A stretch of 64,000 nt of DNA from Kineosporia sp. NBRC 101731 (GTDB lineage: Bacteria > Actinomycetota > Actinomycetes > Actinomycetales > Kineosporiaceae): positions 62,001 through 126,000 of the forward strand of contig NZ_BSTC01000002.1 in NCBI RefSeq assembly GCF_030269305.1. Reading direction: 5' to 3'. The position numbers and the translations under genes were made by a program. The notes beneath the pieces are model-generated. The model saw nothing but the letters and a program-made list of their open reading frames with translations. It had not been told where the DNA came from and ran no database searches. Shown one piece after another: positions 25,105 to 33,646 of this stretch (its first letter is position 1; the number at the start of each line of letters is the position of its first letter).

Positions 25105-26099
25105 CCGGTGAGGGCCTGGGTCGCGGTGACGGCCAGCTCGAAGGACCGGATGCGGTCGGCCGGGTCGTACAGCGGCACGAACAGCATCAGCTCGTCGGCC
25201 CCGGTCTGCCCGGCGATCTCGGTGAACCGCCGCTGCGCCGTCTCCACCCCGCCCCGCACCTGCGTGGCCGTGTGCCCGAGGATCTGCGGGAGAACGTCGC
25301 GCGGGATCTGCCGCGTCGCCGCCTCGGCGGGTGGCAGCAGCGCGGCCTCGCCCCGGCCGGCGAGGAGACTGACCTTGCCGTGGTCGACGGGCACCGCGAG
25401 TTCGGCGGCCCGTTCGTCGGTCTCGGCCACCAGGGTCTCGACGCAGAGCATCACGTACGGCTCCTGGCGCCAGCGCGAGGCGGTGAACTCCTCCCGGTAG
25501 ACGGTCAGCGCCGCCGCGGTGTGGTCGGGGCGGATGTGATGGGCGAAGGCCAGCGGCAGACCGAGTTCCGCCGCGAGCCGGGCACCCGCGGGGCTGGACG
25601 AGAGCAGCCAGGGCTCGACGTCGACCGGTCCCAGGGGCCCGGAGATCAGGCGCTCCCGGCCGGTGAGCAGGCGAAGCAGAGCCGCCACGTCGGCCCGGTA
25701 GTCGGCGTCGGTCGGCGGCCCCGCCCCCCGCCGGAGGTCTCGCACGATGCCCGGGTCGTGGGTGCCCGGCCCCCGGCCGATCCCGAGGTCGATCCGGTCC
25801 GGGTGCAGCGCCCCGAGGGTGGCGAACTGCTCGGCCACGGCCCGCGGTGCGTGGTTCGGGGCCATCACCCCGCCCGAACCCAGCCGGATATCCGAGGTCA
25901 GCGCCGCGAAGTGCGCGGTCAGCACGGCCGGCACCACGCTCGTGGCCCATTCCGAACCGTGGTGCTCCGCGAACCACAGACGCCGATAGCCCAGCTCCTC
26001 GAGCCGGGGCACCAGCTCACCGACGGCGCGCAGTGCGTCGGCGGCGGTGCGGCCCTTCTCTGCGGTGGCCGCTTCCAGCGCTGAGAGCTTTATCCCCAT
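25101..26099 (-). CDS. LLM-class flavin-dependent oxidoreductase
   Basis: 332 residues, usual length for the luciferase-like group. N-terminal KLSALEAATAEKG, RLWFAEHHGSEWATSVVPAVL and RLGSGGVMAPNHAPRAVAEQFATL are the standard FMN/F420 barrel segments; RIDLGIGRGPGTHDP follows. These are flavin- or F420-linked monooxygenases or reductases of unknown substrate when found alone. It is the first gene of a two-gene unit with the broken RNase Z-like gene (4-bp overlap). The Ala-Leu-Pro tail is complete. Confidence 0.88.
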   Translation of the reverse strand: MGIKLSALEAATAEKGRTAADALRAVGELVPRLEELGYRRLWFAEHHGSEWATSVVPAVLTAHFAALTSDIRLGSGGVMAPNHAPRAVAEQFATLGALHPDRIDLGIGRGPGTHDPGIVRDLRRGAGPPTDADYRADVAALLRLLTGRERLISGPLGPVDVEPWLLSSSPAGARLAAELGLPLAFAHHIRPDHTAAALTVYREEFTASRWRQEPYVMLCVETLVAETDERAAELAVPVDHGKVSLLAGRGEAALLPPAEAATRQIPRDVLPQILGHTATQVRGGVETAQRRFTEIAGQTGADELMLFVPLYDPADRIRSFELAVTATQALTG

Positions 26100-26122
26100 A
26101 CCTCACACCATAAGGCGGGCTT

Positions 26123-26815
26123 TCACGCCGTTTGTATTTTCTTCACAATGTCCTGGGCCAGGTCACGCAGTTTCACGTTGCGGCCCATCGACGCCTTGCG
26201 CAGGATCTCGAAGGCCTGGTCGGGCCCGCACCGGTTCTGCGCCATGATCACGCCCTTGGCCTGCTCGATCGCGGCCCGGCTGGCCATCGCGGCCTGCATC
26301 TCCGCGGCGAACCGGGCGGCGTCGTCGTAGGTGACGGCATTGCCGATGGCCACCGCGATGTGCCCGGCGATCTCCACGCCGGCCCCCACGGCCTCCTGCG
26401 GCACGCCGGGCACGCGCCCGTACCAGTTGAGGGCGCCGATCAGGTCGATCTGCAGCGGCAAGGGCACCGAGACCGCGCTGAGAATGCCTTCTTTCGCCAC
26501 TGATTCGGCATAGCCCGGCCAGCGCGTCTCTTCGCGCATGTCTTCGATCCGCAGCACCTCACCCGACGATCCGGCATCGAGGCAAGGGCCGTACCCGAAC
26601 CCGTACTGCAGCTCGTCGGCGGCCAGCGCGAGGTCACTGGTGTAACTGGCGGTGAAAGGACGCTCGTTCCGCATCAGCGTCACCGAGACATCGTCCATGC
26701 CCCGCACGCCGGCCTGGGCAATCTCGAGATAACGCTGCAGGACGTGTTCCAGCGAGGCACCCTCGAACCGGATGCCCAGCAGCTCGGTCAGGACGACTGT
26801 CGGCAAGGTGGACAT
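26123..26815 (-). CDS. GAF and ANTAR domain-containing regulator
   Basis: 230 residues. Residues 15-165 form a GAF domain (LEHVLQRYLEIAQAG, FGYGPCLDAGSSGEVLRIEDM, SAVSVPLPL). Residues 170-228 are an ANTAR RNA-binding domain (RAAIEQAKGVIMAQNRCGPDQAFEILRKAS). ANTAR proteins bind paired hairpins in nascent RNA and prevent termination. The GAF part presumably senses a small ligand. No paired hairpin target was obvious next to it, so the targets are elsewhere. Actinobacteria carry many such genes. Confidence 0.9.
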   Translation of the reverse strand: MSTLPTVVLTELLGIRFEGASLEHVLQRYLEIAQAGVRGMDDVSVTLMRNERPFTASYTSDLALAADELQYGFGYGPCLDAGSSGEVLRIEDMREETRWPGYAESVAKEGILSAVSVPLPLQIDLIGALNWYGRVPGVPQEAVGAGVEIAGHIAVAIGNAVTYDDAARFAAEMQAAMASRAAIEQAKGVIMAQNRCGPDQAFEILRKASMGRNVKLRDLAQDIVKKIQTA

Positions 26816-26972
26816 GATCAGACGTTACCCCCGCACACCGGCTTCGGTCCTGGTGACGTGCAGTGCGACATCACCGACGCGAGCTACCCGAAGTTGCCTA
26901 CCCCGGGGGACGCGCCGGGAAGTCCGCCGAACTGCGCAGATCCGCATACCGAGAGTCCAAGGAGATCGCGCC

Positions 26973-27085
26973 GTGGATCCGCTGGAAGACGTGCTGTCGG
27001 TGATCGGCACCACGAGCTATCTCTCCACGCGGATGGTGGCGGATGGTGGCGGGTGGCGACTGGGCCCTGAACCGGATCGAGACCG
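26973..27085 (+). pseudogene. remnant of an AraC-family regulator (cupin N-terminus)
   Basis: A good ribosome site (AAGGAG) precedes GTG 26973. The peptide VDPLEDVLSVIGTTSYLSTRMV is the typical start of AraC-type cupin regulators. A 10-bp tandem duplication (GGATGGTGGC at 27031 and 27041) then shifts the frame; the family sequence resumes in another frame as MVAGGDWALNR. After that no cupin or helix-turn-helix can be read and the methyltransferase gene begins 100 bp on. Frameshifted and truncated. Confidence 0.6.
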
Positions 27086-27184
27086 AGGTGTTGACGAAGG
27101 CCCTGGGCTCCGCGTCGATCAGGTGCACGTTCCCCGAACGCTCGGCCGGTTCATGCGTCCTTCATCTGAACCATACTGACCCGC

Positions 27185-27838
27185 GTGACCGAACCGGACT
27201 TCCTGACCGCGACCCGAGCCAGCTACGAGACCGTGGCGCAGACCTACACGAACGCGCAGAGCCAGGGGCTGCAGGGGCGGCCGTACGACCGGGCCTTCCT
27301 GAGCCTCTTTGCCGAGCTGCTGGGCGAGTTCGGCGGTACGCGGGTGGCGGACGTGGGGTGCGGGCCCGGTCACATCACGGCCCTTCTGCGTGATCTGGGG
27401 CTGGACGCGTTCGGTATCGACCTGTCCCCGGCCATGCTCGCCCAGGCCCGTCAGGCGTACCCGGAGCTGGAGTTCCACGAGGCGTCGCTGCTGGATCTGC
27501 GGGTCACGGACGGCAGCCTCGACGGGATCGTGGCCCTGTACTCGTTCAACACCGTTCCGGCGGAGCATCTCTCGCAGGCGTTCGAGGGTTTCCGGCGGGC
27601 CCTGCGGCCGGGCGGGGTGCTGCTACTGTGCTTCAGCGTGCGCGACGAGCCCACCGACATGACCACCTGGCTGGATCATCCGGTGGCGTTGCCGTTGCAG
27701 CGTCTGATGCCCGACGAGGTGACGCGGGCCCTCACCGGGGCCGGGCTGCACGTGCAGTCCCAGCTGGTGCGCGACCCGCGCCCGCCGTACGAGACCCGGC
27801 CCTACGCCGCGATCATCGCGGCCCGGCCGGTCTCTTGA
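27185..27838 (+). CDS. class I SAM-dependent methyltransferase
   Basis: 217 residues, GTG start. Motif I is VADVGCGPGHITALLRDLG, followed by FGIDLSPAMLAQARQAYP (acidic end of strand 2), LDGIVALYSFNTVP and FRRALRPGGVLLLCF. The N-terminal ATRASYETVAQTYTN is usual for small-molecule methyltransferases of the UbiE/COQ5-like group. Substrate not deducible; neighbours are a degraded AraC gene and a PLP enzyme on the other strand. Confidence 0.87.
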   Translation: MTEPDFLTATRASYETVAQTYTNAQSQGLQGRPYDRAFLSLFAELLGEFGGTRVADVGCGPGHITALLRDLGLDAFGIDLSPAMLAQARQAYPELEFHEASLLDLRVTDGSLDGIVALYSFNTVPAEHLSQAFEGFRRALRPGGVLLLCFSVRDEPTDMTTWLDHPVALPLQRLMPDEVTRALTGAGLHVQSQLVRDPRPPYETRPYAAIIAARPVS

Positions 27839-27944
27839 CGCGCGACGCCCCGGTACGGGTACGCCGTGACCGTGCGCACACCACCCACCTTTCCCCCGAT
27901 CCCGACCATGCGCAGCGCCGCTTTTTTGTCGTGGTCCGACCCGG

Positions 27945-28883
27945 TCAGCTGGCGGCGTAGATCCCAGAATTCCCAGGGTGCCCGAAAAGCCCTGGCAGGC
28001 CGCCGGTGTGCAGCAGCACCGTGCGCTCACCGGTGTGGATGCTGCCGTCCGCGACCGCGGCGATCAGTCCTGCCGCCGCCCGGCCGGTGTAGACCGGATC
28101 GAGCACCACGCCCTCGGTGCGGGCGGCCAGTTGCAGGGCCTGCCGGACCTCCGTGGTCAGCCGCCCGTACTCGCTGGTTGCGCGGCGGATGCGCAGCGAC
28201 GGCGCGCCGCGGACCAGCCTCAGCACCGCCGCCTCGGGATCGTCCACGGCGCCGACATCCACACCGAGCACCCGCTCGGCCCCCAGCGCGTTCACCAGCC
28301 CCGCCATCGTCCCGCCCGACCCGAGCGCCACGACCACCGTGTCGAGATCCGTTATCTGCCGCAGTAGTTCGGCCCCGGCCTCCTCGTACCCGCGGGCACC
28401 GAGGATGCTCGACCCGCCGAACGGGATCACCTCCACCCGTTCCCCGCCGGCCCGCAGACGCTCCGCCTCGGCCTCCACCCGCGTTCCCATCTCGGCCGGT
28501 CTCACCTCGCCCGCCCAGATGATTTCAGCCCCGAAAAGATGATTCAGCAGGAGGTTTCCCGTGGCGGCGGGCGGCTCGCGCCCCTCCAGCACCAGCACCG
28601 CCCGCAGCCCCAGCCGGGCCGCGCCGGCCGCGGTCAGGCGGGCGTGGTTGCTCTGGGCCGCGCCACTCGTGACGACCACATCGGCCTGCTGCGCCCGGGC
28701 CGCCCCCAGCGTGTACTCCAGCTTGCGCACCTTGTTCCCGCCACCGCCCAGACCGATGAGGTCGTCCCGCTTGATCCACAGCTGATCCAGCCCGAGCGCC
28801 CCGGCCAGGCGCGGAGCGGGTTCGAGCGGCGTCGGGTAGGTACCCATTCTCGTTGCGCTGTCCGGTGCTTCAGGTGAGGTCAT
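27945..28883 (-). CDS. D-cysteine desulfhydrase/ACC deaminase-family PLP enzyme
   Basis: 312 residues. PTPLEPAPRLAGALG and IKRDDLIGLGGGGNKVRKLEY carry the PLP lysine in NKVRKLE. TSGAAQSNHARLTAA is the substrate loop of the family, and VALGSGGTMAGL binds phosphate. The Gly-rich segment, the SNH motif and the length suit D-cysteine desulfhydrase-like enzymes, which cleave D-amino acids or ACC. ACC deaminase and desulfhydrase cannot be told apart with confidence from sequence alone. Monocistronic. Confidence 0.83.
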   Translation of the reverse strand: MTSPEAPDSATRMGTYPTPLEPAPRLAGALGLDQLWIKRDDLIGLGGGGNKVRKLEYTLGAARAQQADVVVTSGAAQSNHARLTAAGAARLGLRAVLVLEGREPPAATGNLLLNHLFGAEIIWAGEVRPAEMGTRVEAEAERLRAGGERVEVIPFGGSSILGARGYEEAGAELLRQITDLDTVVVALGSGGTMAGLVNALGAERVLGVDVGAVDDPEAAVLRLVRGAPSLRIRRATSEYGRLTTEVRQALQLAARTEGVVLDPVYTGRAAAGLIAAVADGSIHTGERTVLLHTGGLPGLFGHPGNSGIYAAS

Positions 28884-28907
28884 GGCCAGCAGACTACGAT
28901 CGTCCCG

Positions 28908-29453
28908 ATGACCGACCCGACCCCGGCACTCGCGTCCGAACGACTGCTGTTCCCCGACGGCCGCCCCGGCCCCCTCGGCAAGACCCTGCTGGTCAGGTCC
29001 ACCCAGGAGCCCTGGCCGACCGTCCGGCGGTTACGGCTGCGCCCCCTCACCGACTGGGCCCGCTACGAACAGCTGCGGATCGAGGTGGAAGCCGGGTTCG
29101 GCGTCGGGCCGGAACCGGCCCGGGCCATGGTCGCCGCCCTGCGCGAGCGCATCGTCCGTCTGCGCCTGACCATGCTCATCGCCGACGACGACATCGGCGC
29201 CCTCGGCTGGTTCCCCTGGCCGACCCGGGCCGACTGCGCCCGCCCCGGCTGGGCCCGGCTGCAGGAGGTCGACGTCTTCCCTGCCCATCGCGGCCAGGGG
29301 TTCGGCGACGCGCTCCTGGCGGCTGCCCTGGAGCACCTGGCGGGGTGCGGGGTGCACACGGCGATCATCGGCGCGGACGAGGACGACTGGCCCCTGGACT
29401 GGTACCGGCGCCGGGGATTCACCGCCGTCGCGCGGGTACCCCTGAGCCGGTAA
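28908..29453 (+). CDS. GNAT-family acetyltransferase
   Basis: 181 residues. The acetyl-CoA site is DVFPAHRGQGFGDALLAAALEHL (motif A, R/QxxGxG/A), preceded by the strand LGWFPWPT and followed by GVHTAIIGADEDDWPLDWYRRRGF (motif B, Y/RRRGF). The N-terminal 60 residues contain a Pro/Arg-rich part and a strand-helix unit. Divergent from the PLP enzyme with a 24-bp gap. Substrate unknown. Confidence 0.85.
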   Translation: MTDPTPALASERLLFPDGRPGPLGKTLLVRSTQEPWPTVRRLRLRPLTDWARYEQLRIEVEAGFGVGPEPARAMVAALRERIVRLRLTMLIADDDIGALGWFPWPTRADCARPGWARLQEVDVFPAHRGQGFGDALLAAALEHLAGCGVHTAIIGADEDDWPLDWYRRRGFTAVARVPLSR

Positions 29454-29509
29454 CACCGTTGTGATCCAAGGTGATCCAACGGGTATTGCGGCCGCCCATA
29501 CTGTGCGCC

Positions 29510-29971
29510 ATGCCCCCGTCGCAGGAAGCCGACGTGACCGCTCTGGTGCAGCGTCTCGAAGAGCTACGCCACGATTTCCACCAGCAGCTCGTCGAACCCC
29601 GCCAGTACTGGCAACTGCACTACGGCCCGGTGCGGATCCGCCGTCGGCTCTCACCCCGCACGGTCACATCGACGTTCCTGAGCTTCTGCCTGCTCACCCT
29701 GACGAGCGGGATCGTCGCGACCTTCTTCGACAGCACGCAGGACCTCGGCGTCGCTCTGGTGGTAGCCGCCGTCTTCACCGGCGGTTCGTTCCTGATCCAA
29801 GCCTGGACCTCCCAGATCGAGGTCGAGCACGCCCTCTACACCCAGCTCTCCGACGCCCGTCAACGCGACATGCTGGAGACCTACGCCAAGGAGATGAACG
29901 CCGTCGCGGCCCGCATCGCAGCCGCCGATCCGCGGTTCTTCCCGGCGGACGGCACTGCGCCGGATCAGTAG
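29510..29971 (+). CDS. small membrane protein with two helices
   Basis: 153 residues. The N-terminal 55 residues are helical and charged (TALVQRLEELRHDFHQQLVE), then two membrane helices (FLSFCLLTLTSGIVATFF and LGVALVVAAVFTGGSFLI), then a helical cytosolic tail (MLETYAKEMNAVAARIAAAD). Reminiscent of small S4TM or SMODS-associated-type membrane proteins, but I cannot place it. The last 7 bp overlap the convergent transglycosylase-like gene. Confidence 0.65.
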   Translation: MPPSQEADVTALVQRLEELRHDFHQQLVEPRQYWQLHYGPVRIRRRLSPRTVTSTFLSFCLLTLTSGIVATFFDSTQDLGVALVVAAVFTGGSFLIQAWTSQIEVEHALYTQLSDARQRDMLETYAKEMNAVAARIAAADPRFFPADGTAPDQ

Positions 29972-31038
29972 GAGTTGTGGGCCTGGCTGAAGTTCCAGGC
30001 GCCGCAGGGAGTTCCGTAGCGCTCGGCAATGTAGTCCAGGCCCCAGCGGATCTGGGTGACGGGATTGGTCTGCCAGTCGGAGCCGGCGGAGGCCATCTTC
30101 GAGCCGGGCAGCGACTGCGGGATGCCGTAGGCACCCGAGCTGGAGTTGGTGGCCTGGTAGTTCCAGTTGCTCTCCTTGATCCAGAGCGAGTCCAGGCAGC
30201 TGAACTCGCTACTCGACCAGCCGCGGTCGGCGACCAGCAGCCGCGCCGCGGACTTGGGGTCGCGCTGCGCGTTGCGCAGGGCCTGCTCGCGGCGTTCCTG
30301 CGCGGCCTTGACCCGGGCGGCGGCCAGCTGGGCCTGGCGGTACTGGTGGAAAGCCGCCTTCGCCTTGGACGGTGAGGTCTCGCGCTGGGTCTGGCGCCGG
30401 GCCGCATCGGCCCGGGCCTGCTCGGCCTGGGCCGACGCCTCTTCCACTTCAGCGGCGCGGAGCTGTATCTCCTCGTCCGTCAGCACGAAGGCGGAGGCCG
30501 CCAGGTCGGAGTTCGCTGCGTCGGGGCCACCGAACGTGTGCTCGGCCAGGTACGACGCGCCCACACCCTGTGCACCGACCACCAAAGCCATGACGACCAG
30601 CCGGGCCGCGCCGGCCTTCCCCTTCCCCAGCAGGGGGACGGTGGGCCGGAACGGGTCCCGCGAGACCGGCAACGGCACGTCCACCCCGGCGGGCCGCCAC
30701 GCACGGGCCTGCGGGAGCGGCAGGGACGCGGGGGTCGGGGCGAGAGCGTCCGGCATCAGGGAGTACGGGTTCAACGGGGAACGACGAACCGCCTCGGCGC
30801 TGCGCGACGCCGTCGGCGGCGCGGGCGGGCGGTGCCCACCGCCCGGACCCGACGGGCGCCCGTCCGCAGGACGGCTCGGACTGCTGAGACGGCTCTGATG
30901 GCTCTGATGGCTCTGATGGCTCTGATGGCTCTGATGACCGGAACGCCGCGTGGCGGCCCGAGCCTCGGCCCGCCGCAGCTCGGAGCGTTTGGGGTAGCTC
31001 CGGGGCTCCTCCAGAAGAGGTCCCGCTCCTTCGGTCAC
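29965..31038 (-). CDS. membrane-anchored transglycosylase-like (SLT) protein
   Basis: About 357 residues from GTG 31038; a TTG at 31110 would add 24. The N-terminal half is cytosolic, Arg/Ser/Pro-rich, with HQS repeated five times from a 9-bp repeat at 30893-30940. One membrane helix (ARLVVMALVVGAQGVGASYL) is followed by a long Ala/Glu/Arg coiled coil (QLRAAEVEEASAQAEQARAD). The C-terminal 80 residues are a lytic-transglycosylase-like domain with the catalytic Glu in LWIKESNWNY and SGAYGIPQSLPGSKMASAGSDW. It should cut peptidoglycan glycan strands outside the membrane. Confidence 0.82.
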   Translation of the reverse strand: MTEGAGPLLEEPRSYPKRSELRRAEARAATRRSGHQSHQSHQSHQSHQSRLSSPSRPADGRPSGPGGGHRPPAPPTASRSAEAVRRSPLNPYSLMPDALAPTPASLPLPQARAWRPAGVDVPLPVSRDPFRPTVPLLGKGKAGAARLVVMALVVGAQGVGASYLAEHTFGGPDAANSDLAASAFVLTDEEIQLRAAEVEEASAQAEQARADAARRQTQRETSPSKAKAAFHQYRQAQLAAARVKAAQERREQALRNAQRDPKSAARLLVADRGWSSSEFSCLDSLWIKESNWNYQATNSSSGAYGIPQSLPGSKMASAGSDWQTNPVTQIRWGLDYIAERYGTPCGAWNFSQAHNSY

Positions 31039-31160
31039 AGCCAGGCCACCGTTATCACGGAGACAACGGTGGCCTGTGAGAAAGCTGTGCACAAGTACCC
31101 CGATCAACAATCACCGAGGGCTACAGCGATGCGTCCGGGGGTGAGCCATCGGCCCGTGGC

Positions 31161-31230
31161 AGAGCTGATCAGAGCTGATCGGGGCCGATCGGGGCCGATC
31201 GGGGCTGATCAGAGCTGATCGGGGCCGATC
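31161..31230. repeat. seven tandem copies of a 10-bp GATC-containing unit
   Basis: Seven uninterrupted 10-bp units of the pattern (AGAG or GGGG)C(T/C)GATC, in the order AGAGCTGATC twice, GGGGCCGATC twice, GGGGCTGATC, AGAGCTGATC, GGGGCCGATC. The array ends directly at the stop codon of the membrane protein gene at 31229. Confidence 0.9.
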
Positions 31231-31840
31231 AGGTACCGACGGGCAGTTCCTGGGTGCGGTCGAGCTTGCCCCGCCGGCGCGAGGCCCAGCGCCGCCAGAT
31301 GCTCACCATCGCCCAGACCATGAGCACCAGCACCACCAGGATCACGACCGGCGCGAAGATGGCCAGCACGCTGACGACGACGGAGATCACGTCTTCCACC
31401 GTCGAGATCACCGGCGCCCCGAAACCGGCGGTACTGACGTTCACCACCGGGCGCACCGCGGATTTCGTCGCGTGGGTGAGCCCGGCGACGGCCACCCCGA
31501 TGACCGCTCCGGCCCAAGGGTTGTCACGCATCCACTGACTGTTGTCGAGGTTCTGCGCGCTGAACGTGGCGCTGGAGATCAGGCCGCCGATGGTGGGGCG
31601 CACCAGGGTCTGCACCACGTCGTTCATGTGGTCGACCACCGGGACCTTGTCCAGCACCAGCTCGGCGACCAGCAACAGGGCCCCGATCCCGATGGCCCAG
31701 TTCGAGGTCACCCAGTCGTACTCCGTCGGCAGGGCGATCACCTCGGTGAGCCGGGCCACCATGGCGACCAGCACGAACGGGATCCACGCGTTCAGACCGG
31801 CGGCTGCGGCCAGCCCGGAACCGGTGAGAGCAGCGATCAC
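31229..31840 (-). CDS. DUF4126-family membrane protein
   Basis: 203 residues. The N-terminus IAALTGSGLAAAAGLNAWIPFVLVAMVA is the family hallmark (SGLAAxAGLNAxxP). Further helices are at WAIGIGALLLVAELVLD, PWAGAVIGVAVAGLTHATKS and VVVSVLAIFAPVVILVVLVLMVWAM, followed by a basic cytosolic tail. Function of the family is unknown; some members carry an extra C-terminal phage-tail-like region not present here. The stop codon is inside the end of the 10-bp repeat array. Confidence 0.8.
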   Translation of the reverse strand: MIAALTGSGLAAAAGLNAWIPFVLVAMVARLTEVIALPTEYDWVTSNWAIGIGALLLVAELVLDKVPVVDHMNDVVQTLVRPTIGGLISSATFSAQNLDNSQWMRDNPWAGAVIGVAVAGLTHATKSAVRPVVNVSTAGFGAPVISTVEDVISVVVSVLAIFAPVVILVVLVLMVWAMVSIWRRWASRRRGKLDRTQELPVGT

Positions 31841-32021
31841 GACAATCCTCCGACTTCACTGGCCATGTCCGGGATTCTGCCGGATCGGCAGCCCGGCGCG
31901 ACCTCATCCACACCATGGCAACAGGTGCGACGAAGGGTGTCAAAGGCAACCAAATCACGTCGTCCCCGCGCAACGAAACCGGCGGGCGCTGCGTCCTGCT
32001 CCAGATCTGCGGGGCCCCTTC

Positions 32022-32069
32022 ACATGAAGGACGACGTGGAGACTCGAGTCTCCACGTCGTCCTTCATGT
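32022..32069. terminator. perfect 48-bp palindrome at the end of the response regulator gene
   Basis: Two 24-bp arms without spacer or mismatch, running from ACATGAAGGACGACG over a central CTCGAG to the mirror image. It starts at the stop codon of the minus-strand response regulator, so the transcript would end in a perfect hairpin. No T-run follows on either strand. Confidence 0.7.
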
Positions 32070-32755
32070 CAGAGGTCGTCGAGAGAGACCAGGCCGTCCT
32101 GGATCGCCCGGGCCACCAGCGTGGCCTTGGTCGAGGCGGGCCGCCCGGTGTTCGCGTACTTGATCCGCACCCGGTCGATGTAGGTGGATACCGTGCGCGC
32201 CGAGATGCCGAGCTTCTGCCCGACGAGATCCTTGCTCTCGCAACGGAACCATTCCAGCAGCACATCGATCTCGCGAGGCGCCAGCTCGGGGCGGATCCGG
32301 CGGTTGTCCACACCCATCGCCCCGGCGAGCGACGGCGACACGTAGGGCCGCGACTCGTGGGCGGCCCGCACCGCGTCGACCAGGTGGGCCTGCCCCTCGG
32401 CCTTGGTGAGATAGGTGAAGGCACCGATCTCCAGACAGGTGAGCGCGGTGTCGCTGTCTTCGCGCATGGAGTAGACCACCACCTGCCGGCCGTGCTCGAC
32501 CAGGCGGGACAGATCGGCATAGGCGGGCGCCCCACCGAGCTGGAGGTCCATCACCACCACCGGCACCGAGCGGCCCGGCTCCAGCCAGGCCACCGACAGG
32601 TCCGACCCGGCGGCGACCACCTCCACCGCGGGGCTGGCCATCACCATCCAGGCGTGCACCCCGGCCAGGATCGCCGGGTGGTCGTCCACCAGCACCACCT
32701 TCACGCCGACGTCATCAGCCTGGTCCGGGACGGCCTGATCGGCTGCGCTGTCCAC
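32069..32755 (-). CDS. LuxR-type DNA-binding response regulator
   Basis: 228 residues from GTG 32755, which has GGAGGT just upstream; a longer frame from 32818 has none. The receiver domain begins KVVLVDDHPAILAGV, with the phosphoacceptor Asp in VPVVVMDLQLGG, Thr/Ser at VVVYSMRED and Lys in FTYLTKAE. The C-terminal helix-turn-helix is LAPREIDVLLEWF, then QKLGISARTVSTYIDRVRIKYAN. No histidine kinase is adjacent, so it is an orphan in this window. Confidence 0.87.
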   Translation of the reverse strand: MDSAADQAVPDQADDVGVKVVLVDDHPAILAGVHAWMVMASPAVEVVAAGSDLSVAWLEPGRSVPVVVMDLQLGGAPAYADLSRLVEHGRQVVVYSMREDSDTALTCLEIGAFTYLTKAEGQAHLVDAVRAAHESRPYVSPSLAGAMGVDNRRIRPELAPREIDVLLEWFRCESKDLVGQKLGISARTVSTYIDRVRIKYANTGRPASTKATLVARAIQDGLVSLDDL

Positions 32756-33646
32756 GTCACCTCCACCCGAAGTCGGCGACAGAGTCGGCATCCACCGACG
32801 ACGGGTCCACCCGTTCACGTCCCATCACACCGAGCCGCCCGGGCGGCGATTGATACGCATCCGGCGCTTGTCCGACCGCTTGTCCGACCGCTTGTCCGAC
32901 CGCTTGTCCGACCGCTTGCCTGACGTGGACGACGGGCCGGGACGCAGAACGTCTGCGTCCGGCGACCTTGGGCAGGCTCGGGCGAAGCCACGCGCGATGC
33001 ACCGGGAGTAACAACACCGGGGCATTATGGCAGCAGGGCATGCCAAAAGGGACTTTTGTCACCCCTCGGTGACGAACCCTCACACCCGGTCAGAAATTCG
33101 ACCGGGCGTCCCTGACGTCGCGTCGGGCTCGACACCCGCCCCTCCCCGGGTGTCGAGCAACCCCATCCCCACCTTGATCAGGCGGAAGAGGCCGACGCTC
33201 TTGACGCGTTAAGAAGTCTGTTTCATCGCGGGTCGCGATGGTGTCCGTCAAACAGCCCACATCTGACAGCGGAGTGTGTCGACCCTGCACACCACCTTCC
33301 GTTATGACCGTTATGGGCGCGCTCCCGGTCAGCGGCGAACGGCGGGTGCGCTCGGCAGGTCCGGGTGGCCGGCAGCGACGGCCCACCACGACCGACCGGG
33401 TTCGGCAGGCCACCTTCCATGCCACCAAACCCCTGACCCACGGGGAGTTCCACGTCGCAGGGCGGCCCGGAGCCACGGCCATCCAGCCAACACGTGTCTG
33501 ATACTCCGCCTTCGGGAGGATGTCCCCCCGCACCCAGGACGATCCGTCTCATACCGCAGGCTGATTCGGCGCCGGGGAAGCAACCGTACTGTTCGGGACA
33601 AGCGTCATGGAGGTGACGCCATCGCAGATCCTTTGAGGGGACCCCC
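32756..33646. other. long intergenic region upstream of the lysyl-oxidase-like gene
   Basis: About 890 bp between divergent genes. It contains a 12-bp tandem repeat (32867-32919), a moderately lower-GC stretch at about 33010-33100, and the probable promoter of the gene at 33647. All six frames have open stretches, but none shows a ribosome site with protein-like composition. Confidence 0.5.
32867..32919. repeat. 12-bp tandem repeat, four copies plus a partial
   Basis: CTTGTCCGACCG occurs four times without change from 32867, followed by CTTGC. It is in non-coding DNA upstream of the response regulator. Confidence 0.88.

Noticed and set aside
25105-25977. Long minus-strand frame upstream of the RNase Z-like start, giving a 682-codon ORF
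   Set aside because: It lies wholly inside the LLM oxidoreductase gene in another frame and has shadow composition.
31161-31230. CRISPR-like repeat array
   Set aside because: Units are 10 bp without spacers and there are no cas genes; it is a tandem repeat.
32825-33046. Small proteins made of SDKR or VRPL repeats
   Set aside because: The 12-bp repeat is open in several frames on both strands; no start signal and no sequence outside the repeat looks coding.
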